A stretch of 58,819 nt of DNA from an uncultured Myxococcales bacterium. GTDB taxonomy: Bacteria > Myxococcota_A > Polyangia > Polyangiales > Polyangiaceae. The notes under the pieces were generated by a model. That model did not search any database and was not told the origin of the DNA. It was given only the letters and a program-made list of their open reading frames with translations. The translations under genes and the position numbers were made by a program. Where the stretch lies: positions 1 through 58,819 of the forward strand of contig CALFNG010000476.1 in the NCBI GenBank assembly GCA_937902985.1, written 5' to 3'. Shown here piece after piece: positions 42,445 to 51,085 of this stretch. Position 1 is the first letter of the stretch; the number at the start of each line of letters is the position of its first letter.

Positions 42445-42459
42445 CGAAGCCCGGCTTCG
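42445..42459. promoter_or_regulatory. 15-bp inverted repeat upstream of the short lipoprotein gene
   Basis: CGAAGCCCGGCTTCG has perfect 7-bp arms around one base, 42 bp upstream of the ATG at 42403. It could be an operator, or a small hairpin in the transcript. No regulator is known. Confidence 0.3.
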
Positions 42460-42649
42460 CGCGACCCACGGCCCGCTCGCAGTGCAGGGCGCGGACCAAT
42501 GCGCCGTCACGGCTGCAAGTCCTTGATCCGCCTTCTTGAAGGGGGTCGATGCAACCTCGACCGCTGCAGCTGGACCGCCGCCGTCGCGGCCAACGATTGG
42601 TCGCCCGGCTCAAAGTTCATGATGGAGTGCAGTTGCCGGCTTCAACGCC

Positions 42650-43300
42650 TCAGGCGCCGTTCGGCCGCAGCTGCTCCCGCTCCGCCGGGGTCAGCACCTG
42701 GGGCACGACCACGGGCGCGCCGGTCGACGGATGAAAGAACGGAGACGGCCGATTCTTGCCAGCTAGCCACGCCCCCGCGAGCAAGCGAAGACCGCGCCCG
42801 ATGAGGCCGAGCGGCACCTTGGAGCTCGCACCGGCCGGGAGCCCGCCGACCTCGCCGGTGGCGAAGCGGGCGTTGGCGTAGCCGATCACCGGGCCGAGCG
42901 CGTCGTCGAGCGCGTTCCCGTCGGCCCCTGACTCCATGAACGCGCGCGGGACGCCGACGAAGGGCACGCGCGCGGACGAGACCGTGTTGGCCACCGGGGT
43001 GCGGCAGCATCCGGCGAACCAGCGCATGAGGCCCTTCTGCGACAGCTTGACCAGGCTCAGGTGCTCGTCTCCGGCGGTGAGCTGGAACTGCGACGGCGTC
43101 ATCTGAAAGATCTCCGTTCCACCGTGCGCGTCGAGGATGGCGCCGGACCGGCCCCCGCGCCCGCCCGCCCGTTCGAGGAAGTGGGCATACGCCTGGCAGT
43201 CGTCGCAGTAACAGATCAGGTGATTGCCGGTCCGGGGCGACACGTCCGTCGCCAGTCCCTCGAGCTTTCCACACCGGCATCGAAGATGAACCTGCGTCAT
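42650..43300 (-). CDS. DUF6151-type zinc protein (GFA-like)
   Basis: A 216-residue cytoplasmic protein. It opens with a GFA-like zinc site: LRCRCGKLEGLA with Cys8 and Cys10, then LICYCDDCQAYAHFL with Cys30, Cys32 and Cys35. Later come KGLMRWFAGCCRTPVANTV and a C-terminal SPFFHPSTGAPVVVPQVLTP. This fits the DUF6151 family, related to glutathione-dependent formaldehyde-activating proteins. The usual GFA residues are partly replaced, so no reaction can be claimed. The start at 43300 precedes the first Cys by 7 codons as in relatives. It is on the minus strand, with 246 bp to the lipoprotein gene downstream, which likely has its own promoter. Confidence 0.85.
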   Translation of the reverse strand: MTQVHLRCRCGKLEGLATDVSPRTGNHLICYCDDCQAYAHFLERAGGRGGRSGAILDAHGGTEIFQMTPSQFQLTAGDEHLSLVKLSQKGLMRWFAGCCRTPVANTVSSARVPFVGVPRAFMESGADGNALDDALGPVIGYANARFATGEVGGLPAGASSKVPLGLIGRGLRLLAGAWLAGKNRPSPFFHPSTGAPVVVPQVLTPAEREQLRPNGA

Positions 43301-43476
43301 GTCGCTCCTGTCCTCGAATGGGAGAGGCCGTCACGGGCCCCGCTTCGGCACTCGAGGCGGTGTTTTTTTACGCCCATCCCGGCCGGAAAGCACCCGCCTT
43401 CGAACCTGCTGGAGAGCCGCGTTCCGCGATGCCGGCGCTTGATCTATAAGTGCGAACGGAGCGGTTCGCGGCCTCG

Positions 43477-44331
43477 ATGCAAGCCCCCTTTCTCGTGCTG
43501 TCGCTCTGCGTTTGCGCTTCGGCCTGCGTCCCGGCTTGCGTTTCGAGCGCCTCCGGCGGGGCCCGTTCTCCGAGCGATGCCGTCGTCGCCAGGAGCGCGG
43601 TCGCGCCCGCCCTGGGAGAGACCGCCCCGGGAGAGACCACCGTGACCGCGAGCTACGATCCCTGCCCCCCCGCGGGGACTCCATGCAAGATCATGCCTCT
43701 GGGCGACTCGATCACCGCGGGCGCCGGCTCGACCCGGAACGGGTCGTACCGCGTCGAACTCTTTCGCAGAGCACTCCAGGCCCGTCAGAGAATCACCTTC
43801 GTCGGCTCCGACACCGGCGGCCCGGGCAAGGTCGACGGGGTCGCGTTCCCCGCCGCGCACGAAGGCCACTCGGGCTACACCATCGATGACGGCGGGGGTC
43901 GCTCCGGAATCGCGCCCCTCGTGGCGGCCGCGATGGCCTCCTACCGGCCGAACATCGTCACGTTGATGATCGGAACGAACGACGTCGACATCCGCCTCGA
44001 TCCCGCGAACGCGCCCGCGAGGCTCGGCGCGCTCATCGACACCATCCAGGCCGCCGACCCCAACGTGCTGGTCGTTCTGGCGAAGATCGTTCCTACCGTC
44101 TCCAACGCCGAAGACGTGGCGGTCGTCGCTTACAACGAAGCGATGCCGGCGCTCGTGGCGTCGCGCGTGCAGTCCGGGAAGCACGTCGTGCTCGTCGACA
44201 TGCACGCGGCGTTCAAGAAGAACCCCAACTTCGCGAGCGACTACATGACCGACAACCTGCACCCGAACGACGCGGGTTATGCGGTCATGGGCGGCGTCTG
44301 GTACGCCGCCCTCGGCCCTCATCTTCGCTAG
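43477..44331 (+). CDS. Secreted SGNH/GDSL esterase
   Basis: About 284 residues from ATG 43477 (the frame also allows GTG 43450). The hydrophobic start FLVLSLCVCASACVPAC is a signal peptide, possibly a lipoprotein signal given the several Cys. SGNH blocks: KIMPLGDSITAGAG with S79, a Gly region EGHSGYTID, LMIGTNDVDIRLDP for the Asn, and DNLHPNDAGYAVMG with the Asp-x-x-His pair. This matches secreted acetyl-xylan or carbohydrate esterases of the SGNH clan. It is convergent with a GH5 glycosidase, with the two stops only 6 bp apart. Together they could deacetylate and cut the same polysaccharide, though they do not share a transcript. Confidence 0.87.
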   Translation: MQAPFLVLSLCVCASACVPACVSSASGGARSPSDAVVARSAVAPALGETAPGETTVTASYDPCPPAGTPCKIMPLGDSITAGAGSTRNGSYRVELFRRALQARQRITFVGSDTGGPGKVDGVAFPAAHEGHSGYTIDDGGGRSGIAPLVAAAMASYRPNIVTLMIGTNDVDIRLDPANAPARLGALIDTIQAADPNVLVVLAKIVPTVSNAEDVAVVAYNEAMPALVASRVQSGKHVVLVDMHAAFKKNPNFASDYMTDNLHPNDAGYAVMGGVWYAALGPHLR

Positions 44332-44337
44332 ACGCGT

Positions 44338-46077
44338 CTACTTGAGGAACGGTGCGAGCGCCGTGATCTGGGGACTGTCGTGGCCCGGGTTGAAGAGCGG
44401 CGAGTTCATCGGGTTCGTGGAGCCGAAGCCGGCTCCGGCCGCCCAGTACGTCCAGCCGATGAAGTAAGACGGGTTCTGTCCGAGGAACGTGAGCATCTGC
44501 CCGATCGCGGTGACGCAGGAGCTTTGCGCGCTCGTGGAGGTGCCCGCCGAGAACTCTCCGAGGAATCCCTTGACGTTGTACTGCTTGGCCCAGGAGAGGA
44601 ACGTCGAGAGTACGCTGACGGCGGTCGTGGCCGAGCCACCGGAGCCGGTCGTGCACGAATCCGCCGAGCCGAAGGCGGTGTCCGGATAATCGTGAATCTC
44701 GAAGGCGAAGTTGTTCGCCGGGTCTTTGATGCTCTTCAGCGGATCCGACGAGCCCCCGGCCTTGAACTCGCCGGCATCGGCGAACGCATTGCCGCAGATC
44801 AGAATGAGGTTATTGGCTCCGATGCTGCGAATGCCGGTCACGGCGGCCTGCGCCGCCAGGTACCACTCGTACCCCGCCGGCTGTCCCGCCGGGTCCGCGG
44901 GGCTGTTCGGTTCGTTCATGATGTCGAACACGACCTTCGGGTTGTTCGGCCAGATCGATGCAAGCCCGATCCACAGGTTCTCGAACGCCATGTTGGGGAC
45001 GTTCTTCGAGCCGAGGGAGTCACCTCCCTGGCCGGCCGAGATTTCGGAGGCGCTCGTGTACGTCGCGTAGTTGTGAATGTCGACGAGCACGGTGAAGCCG
45101 GCCGCCGTGAGCGCGCTCACCGAACTCTTGAGATTTGCGAGCTCGGTCGCGTTGAACGTGGCCACGACCTGCGCGGCGGTCATCACGCTGGCGCCCGTGG
45201 TCGACAGGCTTCGCTGCAGCCGCTCCCACCGGAGCGGCAGACGGATCGTGTTCATTCCCTTGCCGAGGTAGTACGGCATCATCAGCGCCGTCTCGATCTG
45301 CGTGCCGTTCGACGCGGCCGGCCACGAGGGGCCACCCTGCGAGAGGTCGCTCGTCGGGTAGTAGTAGTCGCCGGGGATCGTCCCCAGGGTCGTACCGTTG
45401 AACTGACCGCCATAGCTGGCGCCGAACTCGGCGCCGCCCATCGCGAGCCCGCGGTACGGAAGCGAGGCGAAGAGCTTGCCTGCGTCTCCCGCCGGAGGCG
45501 GTGTGCTGACGGTGCCCGCGTCGGAGATCGGAGTGACCGGCGTGGGCTTTCCGCAGACGTTCGCGCTGCCGCCGCCCCCGCAGGTCGCGGGCGCGGTGCA
45601 GGTGCCGCACGTGAGGACGTTGCCGCAGCCGTCGGAGACCGTTCCGCACGTCGCCTTCGCCGACGCGCAGGTGGCGGGGTTGCATTTGCCGGAACCGCAT
45701 GTGTTCGGGCCGCCGCCGCCGCACGTCTGCGGCGCGGTGCATGTACCGCACGAGAGCATGCCGTTGCAGCCGTCGGAGATGGACCCGCAGGTCGCGCTCT
45801 GGTCCGTGCACGTGGTGGGCACGCAGCCTGGGGCGACCGCGCCGGTGTTGTCACCGGTGGTCGGCAATGACGCGTCGCCCGGGTCTATGGGGTTCGACGG
45901 ATCCGCCGTGTTGGTCGGCGACAGCCCTTGAGAGGGCGCCCGCGAAGGGGCGAGATTGCCCGAGTCGTCGTCGGCGGGCTGCGCGTCGGTCGGATTGGCC
46001 GCGCCGCAGCCGCTCATCCAGGCGGAGGTCAGAACAGTGCAAACGAGACCGGGAAAAACACGTGTTGAAAATTGCAT
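44338..46077 (-). CDS. Secreted GH5-type glycosidase with twin Cys-rich linker modules
   Basis: A 579-residue protein from ATG 46077, with AGAGG 4-5 nt upstream; the frame extends earlier without signal. The signal peptide has a lipobox-like end WMSGC (Cys24). Residues 85-176 contain two copies of a roughly 45-residue Cys-rich module with TCGxxSDGCxxxLxCGTCxAPxTCGGG. The GH5 catalytic part runs from about 205 to 579: NTIRLPLRWERLQ, VLVDIHNYATYTS, acid/base E389 in VVFDIMNEPNSP, FEIHDYPDTAFG and nucleophile E508 in GFLGEFSAG. It should cut beta-glucan, mannan or a related polysaccharide outside the cell; the subfamily is not clear. The Cys modules resemble those of other Polyangia secreted enzymes and may bind carbohydrate or act as spacers. 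Confidence 0.9.
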   Translation of the reverse strand: MQFSTRVFPGLVCTVLTSAWMSGCGAANPTDAQPADDDSGNLAPSRAPSQGLSPTNTADPSNPIDPGDASLPTTGDNTGAVAPGCVPTTCTDQSATCGSISDGCNGMLSCGTCTAPQTCGGGGPNTCGSGKCNPATCASAKATCGTVSDGCGNVLTCGTCTAPATCGGGGSANVCGKPTPVTPISDAGTVSTPPPAGDAGKLFASLPYRGLAMGGAEFGASYGGQFNGTTLGTIPGDYYYPTSDLSQGGPSWPAASNGTQIETALMMPYYLGKGMNTIRLPLRWERLQRSLSTTGASVMTAAQVVATFNATELANLKSSVSALTAAGFTVLVDIHNYATYTSASEISAGQGGDSLGSKNVPNMAFENLWIGLASIWPNNPKVVFDIMNEPNSPADPAGQPAGYEWYLAAQAAVTGIRSIGANNLILICGNAFADAGEFKAGGSSDPLKSIKDPANNFAFEIHDYPDTAFGSADSCTTGSGGSATTAVSVLSTFLSWAKQYNVKGFLGEFSAGTSTSAQSSCVTAIGQMLTFLGQNPSYFIGWTYWAAGAGFGSTNPMNSPLFNPGHDSPQITALAPFLK

Positions 46078-46461
46078 CGGACCTCTCATCGAGCCGTGGA
46101 CTTCAATGTCCGCTTGATGTGGTGAATGTCGGGAGCGCACTTCTCGCGAAGGGACACCCCGGGTGGCGAAGGATAAGCAAGGCCCGAAGACCTCGCGAAA
46201 GGCGGAGTCCAAGGCTCCCTCGCCCCTCGGTCCTCGCGAATTTCGCGCGAAGGTGGTTGCAAGACGGGGAGATGAAGAGGGTGTGCCGACGCGCTCGCGA
46301 TATCTGAATTTCAGTACGCCAGCGTGAACGCGGGGCCGCGCGTGATCAACGGCCGCAGCGGGAGCGCGCTGGATCTAGCGATCCGCGCCTTCCGTTGCCA
46401 CGTGCAAAAGTCTCGTTGGATTGATCCGCCTCCGCTCTGCCAAACGCGTGTTCGCCAGAAG

Positions 46462-46482
46462 AAAAAAACGCACAGCGTGCGT
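46462..46482 (-). terminator. Rho-independent terminator, minus strand
   Basis: On the minus strand ACGCAC, a GCT loop and GTGCGT form a perfect 6-bp hairpin, immediately followed by a run of seven T (the first belongs to the stem) and TTC. This is a good intrinsic terminator for transcripts coming from the right. The nearest minus-strand gene, nadE, ends 440 bp away, so it either ends a long nadE 3' region or an unseen RNA. Confidence 0.75.
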
Positions 46483-46715
46483 CGATTGGGCCATTCGTCT
46501 GCGCCACCGCCCGAACGCTGCAAGAAGAGCGCCCGGACGCGGGGAGCGTCGAAATCACCGCATGGCGCGGGTCTGTTCGTGGGAGCGGGATTCTTAGCGA
46601 GGTCTTCGACACTGCGCAAGCGGTTATGCACCTCAAGCGTGCGCTTTGAGCCGCGGGCGTTGATTTCTTCGTGGGCAGTCAGAAGCGACTTTCAAGATAT
46701 GAGGGCTTTTAGAAT

Positions 46716-46752
46716 CAATGGCAGTGATGGCCAAAAGCAGCAATGGCAGTGA
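46716..46752. repeat. 12-bp direct repeat pair
   Basis: CAATGGCAGTGA occurs at 46716-46727 and 46741-46752, 25 bp apart start to start, with GGCC following both copies after one or zero extra bases. No mobile element is visible between or around the copies. Confidence 0.6.
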
Positions 46753-46919
46753 GGCCTTCGAGCATCAGCGGCCGTGTATTCACGCGACCGGCTCGCGTTC
46801 GGCGGCTGGCTTGGCCTCGTCACACGCGCCGCGTTGCATGCGATCCTACGCCCTTGCGCGGACGGGCATCGGTCGATGCGAGCGTCGCGTGGGCCGAAGC
46901 TCACGTGCGCAGGTCGCCG

Positions 46920-48839
46920 CTATGTCTTCTCGGGGCCCTGCCATTCGCCGCGCTGCACGACGGGCAGCTGCAGCGCGCGCTCGCGCTCGAGATCGAGGTT
47001 GCCGACATGAATTGAGATGGGCGCTTGCGCCCACTTGTAGATCGACGCGGTGAAGAGGCGAACGAACCGAGCGGCCCACGCGTCGAGCTTCGCGGCCGCG
47101 TGCTCGGGAAACACCACCTTGAGCGCATGCGCGACCTCGTCTCCCGACATCTTCTCTCCCGCGAAGAGCGCGAAGCAGGCGTCGAGCACGGGGAACGGCA
47201 TGAGGTCACGCTCGTCTTCCTGATCGTCGGCGAGTTCGGCGCTGGCGGGCTTCAGCAGCGTGAGGCGGATGCCCTCCCACTTGGTGGTCTCGTAGAGCCA
47301 GTCGAGCACGTAGTTGACCACCGTCTTCGGGACGTTCGCGATCACGCTGAGCGCGCCCTCTCCGTCGCCGCCGATCGTGACGTAGCCGACGGCCTTCTCG
47401 CTCATGTTGCTGGTCTGCAAGAACAGGCCGTGCGCCGAGTTCGCCCAGGTCCACATGCGCTCGGCCCGCACCCGGGCCTGCACGTTCTGGCGGGCGACGG
47501 CCGTCACCGCCTCGCCGGGCTGCAGCATCTTCTCGACGGCGGCGAGCTCGCGCTCGAAGGCCTCGTCGATCGCGACGACCGCCAGGGGCACGTCGAGATC
47601 GCGCGCGACCTGCTCCGCGGCGGCGCGCGTTTCGGGCGAAGAGAACCGCGAGGGCAAGAAGAACGCGCGGAGGAGCTCGCGCGCCTTCGCGCGGCGCTCG
47701 ACCTCGGGACGGTCGGCCCAGCGGCGATCGATCCAGCGGCGCGCGATGACGAGAACGAGGAGGCTGTCGCGGCCCCCCGACAGCGCAACGCCGATCGTCT
47801 TGAATGCGCCCGTCTTCTCGAAGTAATCGCCCACGCCGAGGGCGAGGGCGTCGAGGAGCTCTTCGCAGAACGCGTCGCGCGGGGAGCTCGGCCGGGCGCC
47901 CTGAGGCAAGAAGAAGTTCTTGTTCGGAGGCGCCGGGAAGACGAGCGCGTTGCGCCCACGCGTCGGCACGCCCACCGACACGCGCGTGACCTGCGGCGCG
48001 AGCGCCGCGAACGCCTCCTGGTCGTTTCGCCAGGTGGTGTTTTCGGTGCGGAGTCGTTGCGTGCGGTCGAGGTCGACGGTGACGGCCTCGACCCCCTCAC
48101 GGAAGCGCGCCGACGAGAGCAGCACGCGGCCGTTCTGCGCGACGAAGCCGCCGCCGTCGAACACGAGGCCGTCGTTGGCGCCCACGGCGTTCACGTAGGC
48201 CACCGTCGCCTGGCAATCGGCCGCGCGTGTGGCGATCATCTCGCGGCGGGTCTCGGCGATACCGAGCCGGAACGGGGACGCGCTGAGGTTCACGACGACC
48301 TCGGCCCCCGCGTACGAGCGCCGCCGCATCGGGCCGTCGGGCGACCAGCCGTCTTCGCAGACCTCGAGCGCCACCACGCCGAAATCGAGCTCGAAGACGA
48401 GGTCGCCGAAGGAGACGCCGTCGACCGTGTCCTGGAGACCGGGCGCGCCGCGCGCGATGGTGCGCGCTTCGTAGAACACGTTGTAGAGCGGCAGCTTCTC
48501 CTTGGGTACGAGACCCCAGACCCGGCCGCCGTGAACGAGCGCCGCGACGTTGTACAGATTCGCGCCGCGCGCGACCACCAGGCCCAGCGCGCTCGCACAA
48601 CCGAGCGACGCCGTCTCCTTCGCGAAACGCGCGAGCTCGACCCGCTGCGCGTCGACGAACGCGCGCCACTGCACGAGGTCTTCCGGCGGATAGCCGCCGA
48701 CGAGCTGCTCGGGGAGAGCGACGAGGGTGGCTCCGTCGGCCGCGGCGGCGCGCGCGAGGGCGATGGCTCGATCGACGTTCGATCGGCAAGCGCCTACGGT
48801 GGAGTTGGCGTTCGCCAGGGCGATGCGCACGAGCCTCAT
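46920..48839 (-). CDS. nadE: Glutamine-dependent NAD+ synthetase
   Basis: A 639-residue two-domain enzyme that makes NAD+ from nicotinate adenine dinucleotide, ATP and glutamine. The N-terminal nitrilase-type glutaminase has the triad E44 (VALPEQLVGGYPPED), K113 (VPKEKLPLYNVFYE) and C161 (LEVCEDGW). The C-terminal ammonia-dependent part has the ATP loop GVALSGGRDSLLVLV, the LFLQTSNMSEKAVGYVT segment and GGDGEGALSVIANV. The loop reads SGGRDS where many enzymes have SGGIDS. The length fits the glutamine-dependent class. The start is the ATG at 48837-48839, directly before RLVRIALANANSTVG; the frame extends upstream into a shadow of the OmpA-type gene. It is likely a single-gene transcript. Confidence 0.96.
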   Translation of the reverse strand: MRLVRIALANANSTVGACRSNVDRAIALARAAAADGATLVALPEQLVGGYPPEDLVQWRAFVDAQRVELARFAKETASLGCASALGLVVARGANLYNVAALVHGGRVWGLVPKEKLPLYNVFYEARTIARGAPGLQDTVDGVSFGDLVFELDFGVVALEVCEDGWSPDGPMRRRSYAGAEVVVNLSASPFRLGIAETRREMIATRAADCQATVAYVNAVGANDGLVFDGGGFVAQNGRVLLSSARFREGVEAVTVDLDRTQRLRTENTTWRNDQEAFAALAPQVTRVSVGVPTRGRNALVFPAPPNKNFFLPQGARPSSPRDAFCEELLDALALGVGDYFEKTGAFKTIGVALSGGRDSLLVLVIARRWIDRRWADRPEVERRAKARELLRAFFLPSRFSSPETRAAAEQVARDLDVPLAVVAIDEAFERELAAVEKMLQPGEAVTAVARQNVQARVRAERMWTWANSAHGLFLQTSNMSEKAVGYVTIGGDGEGALSVIANVPKTVVNYVLDWLYETTKWEGIRLTLLKPASAELADDQEDERDLMPFPVLDACFALFAGEKMSGDEVAHALKVVFPEHAAAKLDAWAARFVRLFTASIYKWAQAPISIHVGNLDLERERALQLPVVQRGEWQGPEKT

Positions 48840-48925
48840 GGAATGCGACCGAGTCGGAGCGTAGTACGTCCGGCGCCAACGTGCGCGGCGGGCGCGGGCG
48901 GGCGTCTCGCGCGGGGGATTCGCCC

Positions 48926-49726
48926 TTATTTCTTGTCGACCGCGGCGACCAGGGGCGCCACGTTCGGAACGAGCGTGATCTCGATGCGACGGTTCTTCGA
49001 CTGGCCGTCGGGCGCCGCGTTGCTCGCGACCGGATCGTAGGGGCCATAGCCGGCGGCGGACAGCATTGACGCGTCGACCCCGCTCGACACGAGGAGCTTC
49101 ACGACCGCGATCGCCCGGGCCGTGGAGAGCTCCCAGTTCGTAGGGTACGTCTTCTTCGTCTCGGTGGTGATCGGCAAGCTGTCGGTGTGACCGGCCACCT
49201 GGAACCGCTTGAGAGCGACCCCGCGCAGCGTCGTCGCGACATCGGTGATGGCCTGCTTGCCGTCGGGCTTGAGCTCGGCGTCGCCGGTGGCGAAGAGCAC
49301 GTCGTTGTGGAGCTGGAGGACGATTCGACCGTGGCGCGTGGTCACCTTGAGGTGGCCGGCGTCGATCATCTTCTTGAACTTCGTCTGCAGATCGTCCAGC
49401 AGCTTGGTCCGCTCCTGCGCCTCCTGCACGGCGCGCTTCGCCTCGTCTAGCTCGGACTTCTGCTCGTCGGTCATGGCCGCGGCCTGCGCGATGCCGAGGG
49501 CGCCCTTCAGCTGCGTGACTTGCTGGTCGCTCCCGGCGACCTGTTGCTGCAGCTGCGCGAGCTGCTGCTTGGCGGTGTCGGCCTCTTGCCTGGCGGTGTT
49601 CGCCTCTTGAACCTTGGATTGGTAATCGCTCTTCGATACGCCGCATCCCGCCAGGGCGACGGCGCCGTAGAGGATGGCGATCGTCGACCATGCGCGGCTG
49701 CTCTCGCGGTTCCTATCGCGGATCAT
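48926..49726 (-). CDS. OmpA-family lipoprotein with coiled coil
   Basis: A 266-residue lipoprotein from ATG 49724-49726. The signal peptide (STIAILYGAVALAGC) gives lipidated Cys28. Residues about 33-115 are Gln/Ala/Lys-rich with heptad spacing (EADTAKQQLAQLQQQV), a long coiled coil. The OmpA-like peptidoglycan-binding domain covers 135-255: LQLHNDVLFATGDAELKPDG, FQVAGHTDSLPITT, NWELSTARAIAVVKLL and SKNRRIEITLVP. It should tether the outer membrane to peptidoglycan. It follows the beta-barrel gene by 41 bp on the same strand, so they may be co-expressed. The frame is open further upstream but that part is antisense-like Arg-rich sequence. Confidence 0.92.
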   Translation of the reverse strand: MIRDRNRESSRAWSTIAILYGAVALAGCGVSKSDYQSKVQEANTARQEADTAKQQLAQLQQQVAGSDQQVTQLKGALGIAQAAAMTDEQKSELDEAKRAVQEAQERTKLLDDLQTKFKKMIDAGHLKVTTRHGRIVLQLHNDVLFATGDAELKPDGKQAITDVATTLRGVALKRFQVAGHTDSLPITTETKKTYPTNWELSTARAIAVVKLLVSSGVDASMLSAAGYGPYDPVASNAAPDGQSKNRRIEITLVPNVAPLVAAVDKK

Positions 49727-49767
49727 GACAACGATGGTACCCGCCGCGGGGCCGTACAAGAACGCGT

Positions 49768-50538
49768 TCAGAACGTGTAGCGCACGCCGAGTGCTGCATC
49801 CCACATGATGGGAGTGTCGCCCGCGGCAGCGACCTTGGCGAAGCCCGTGGCGTCGCGCCCGCCGATCTGCGCCGAGAGCGCGAGGTGTCGATCGACCTGA
49901 TACCACTCGACACCGAGACGCACACCGAACGAAGGAGCGGGAGACTCCGCATTGCGAAAGCCAAGAATCGTGAGCGCGTTGTGCGGCACGTTGGCGGCGA
50001 CCGCGTCGATCTGCCCCTGACCGAAGAGGGCGAGCCGCGGCGACGCGTGGAAGGTGGCGCGCGCGCCACCGCCGAACCCGAAGAGGGGGAACGCCATCGT
50101 GTGCGACTCGTCTTGTGACTGACCGGTATCGGTGAAGGCGAGCTCGCCCTCGCCGAAGAGCATCAGCCACGGGACCACTTCGTACCCGAGCTGGGCATGA
50201 AGCCAGTACGCGGGCGGCGCCACGTGACGGAACTGGCCGGCGAAGCCTAGGATGCCGAGCGTCGACTCGAGGACGAGCCCTTTCTTGCGCGGGCGCGGCG
50301 GAGGCGCCTCGGCGAGCGCTGCCGGACCTGCATCGGAGGGACCTTCGGGAGCTACCTTGTCGGAGGGCGCTTCGGTGTTGATCTCGATGTGCGCGTCGGG
50401 CGACAGCTCCGTGCCTGCGGGCCTCGCAGCCGGCGGAGGCGCGTCCTGCGCGGCAGCCGACGCCGGCAGAATCAACGCGGAGAGCACCCCGCCAAGCGCG
50501 AGCCGTCGGCGCACGCCATCGATCTTAACACGTCCCAC
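49768..50538 (-). CDS. Probable outer-membrane beta-barrel protein
   Basis: A 256-residue protein. I choose the GTG at 50536-50538 because GAGG lies 6 nt upstream and it gives a normal signal peptide (LALGGVLSALILPASAAAQ); the frame opens at an ATG at 50598 with a basic, unlikely extension. A Pro/Ala/Glu-rich linker runs to about residue 85. Then alternating strands of the outer-membrane type follow: LVLESTLGILGFAGQFRH, AQLGYEVVPWLMLFGEGELAF, FGFGGGARATFHASPRLALF and a terminal WDAALGVRYTF ending in aromatic Phe. That is the usual barrel-assembly signal. Probably an 8-strand barrel; no transport function can be deduced. It precedes the OmpA-like lipoprotein gene. Confidence 0.8.
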   Translation of the reverse strand: MGRVKIDGVRRRLALGGVLSALILPASAAAQDAPPPAARPAGTELSPDAHIEINTEAPSDKVAPEGPSDAGPAALAEAPPPRPRKKGLVLESTLGILGFAGQFRHVAPPAYWLHAQLGYEVVPWLMLFGEGELAFTDTGQSQDESHTMAFPLFGFGGGARATFHASPRLALFGQGQIDAVAANVPHNALTILGFRNAESPAPSFGVRLGVEWYQVDRHLALSAQIGGRDATGFAKVAAAGDTPIMWDAALGVRYTF

Positions 50539-50622
50539 CCCGCACCTCGCGTTATCTTTCCGCGGCGCACTCTTCCGAGAGATCGTCTTCCTGTTCAAAT
50601 TCTCTCGCGCTCGCGGGAGCGA

Positions 50623-50979
50623 CTACGCGTTCGAAGGGGAGCCGATGCCGATGCCTACGAGCGCGTGCTCGATGGCGGCGGTGAGCTCGTCGATGAGGAG
50701 GACGGGCTCCCAGGGCGCGGGCTGCTGCTGCCCGCGCTTCTCGGTCCGCGCGGCGCGAAAGGCCAGGCCGTACGAGGCCCCGCCGAGGGCTGTGAGGCGG
50801 GCGAAGGCGTCGCCGCCGCTCAGGCCGAGCAGAATGTAGGGTCCGGTCGCCCGGGCCCAGACGCCCGCGCAGCCGAGCGCGCCGGCCACCTTGCCCACGC
50901 GCTCGACGATCGCGCCGGGCATGAACGTCGGCGTCGCGCGCGGCTCGACGGCCTGCAACGCGTTCGATGATTGAAGCAT
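50623..50979 (-). CDS. Hypothetical 118-residue protein
   Basis: Starts at ATG 50977-50979 with a near-ideal GAGGAGG ribosome site 5 nt upstream, so it is very likely translated. The family is not recognised. The sequence has a central Gly/Ala-rich stretch (VGKVAGALGCAGVWARATG), then PYILLGLSGGDAFARLTALG and ASYGLAFRAARTEKRG, and a C-terminal helix VLLIDELTAAIEHALVG. This looks like a small alpha/beta domain. There is no signal peptide. It lies 106 bp downstream of sdhB on the same strand but has its own strong ribosome site, so co-transcription is possible but not shown. Confidence 0.7.
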   Translation of the reverse strand: MLQSSNALQAVEPRATPTFMPGAIVERVGKVAGALGCAGVWARATGPYILLGLSGGDAFARLTALGGASYGLAFRAARTEKRGQQQPAPWEPVLLIDELTAAIEHALVGIGIGSPSNA

Positions 50980-51085
50980 GTGCGCCTCCTCGGGTCTGCC
51001 GGCGGGCGGAGGCGAAACCGCTCGCCGGCGTCCGGCATAACCAAGCCTCGCGATCGGGGCCAAGTTTTTCCCTCATGCGGCCCGG

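Larger units (their letters stand above)
46078..46919. other. 840-bp gene-poor, AT-richer stretch
   Basis: Between the start of the GH5 gene and the end of nadE I see no convincing gene. Open frames on both strands are Arg/Ser-rich, lack ribosome sites, and those on the minus strand run across the terminator hairpin at 46462-46482. Base composition is lower in GC than the neighbours. A pair of 12-bp direct repeats lies at 46716 and 46741. It may be a decayed mobile or foreign segment, a long nadE 3' region, or host a non-coding RNA. Confidence 0.5.

Noticed and set aside
43341..43373. Hairpin CCGCTT...AGGCGG followed by a T-run on the plus strand
   Set aside because: It looks like a terminator but no plus-strand gene lies upstream of it, and one pair is a G-U wobble. 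Could be chance.
46324..46752. 142-codon plus-strand frame in the gene-poor stretch
   Set aside because: Arg/Ser-rich, no ribosome site, no recognisable motif.
46078..46919. Possible insertion-sequence remnant
   Set aside because: No transposase motif or terminal inverted repeats were found; only a short direct repeat.
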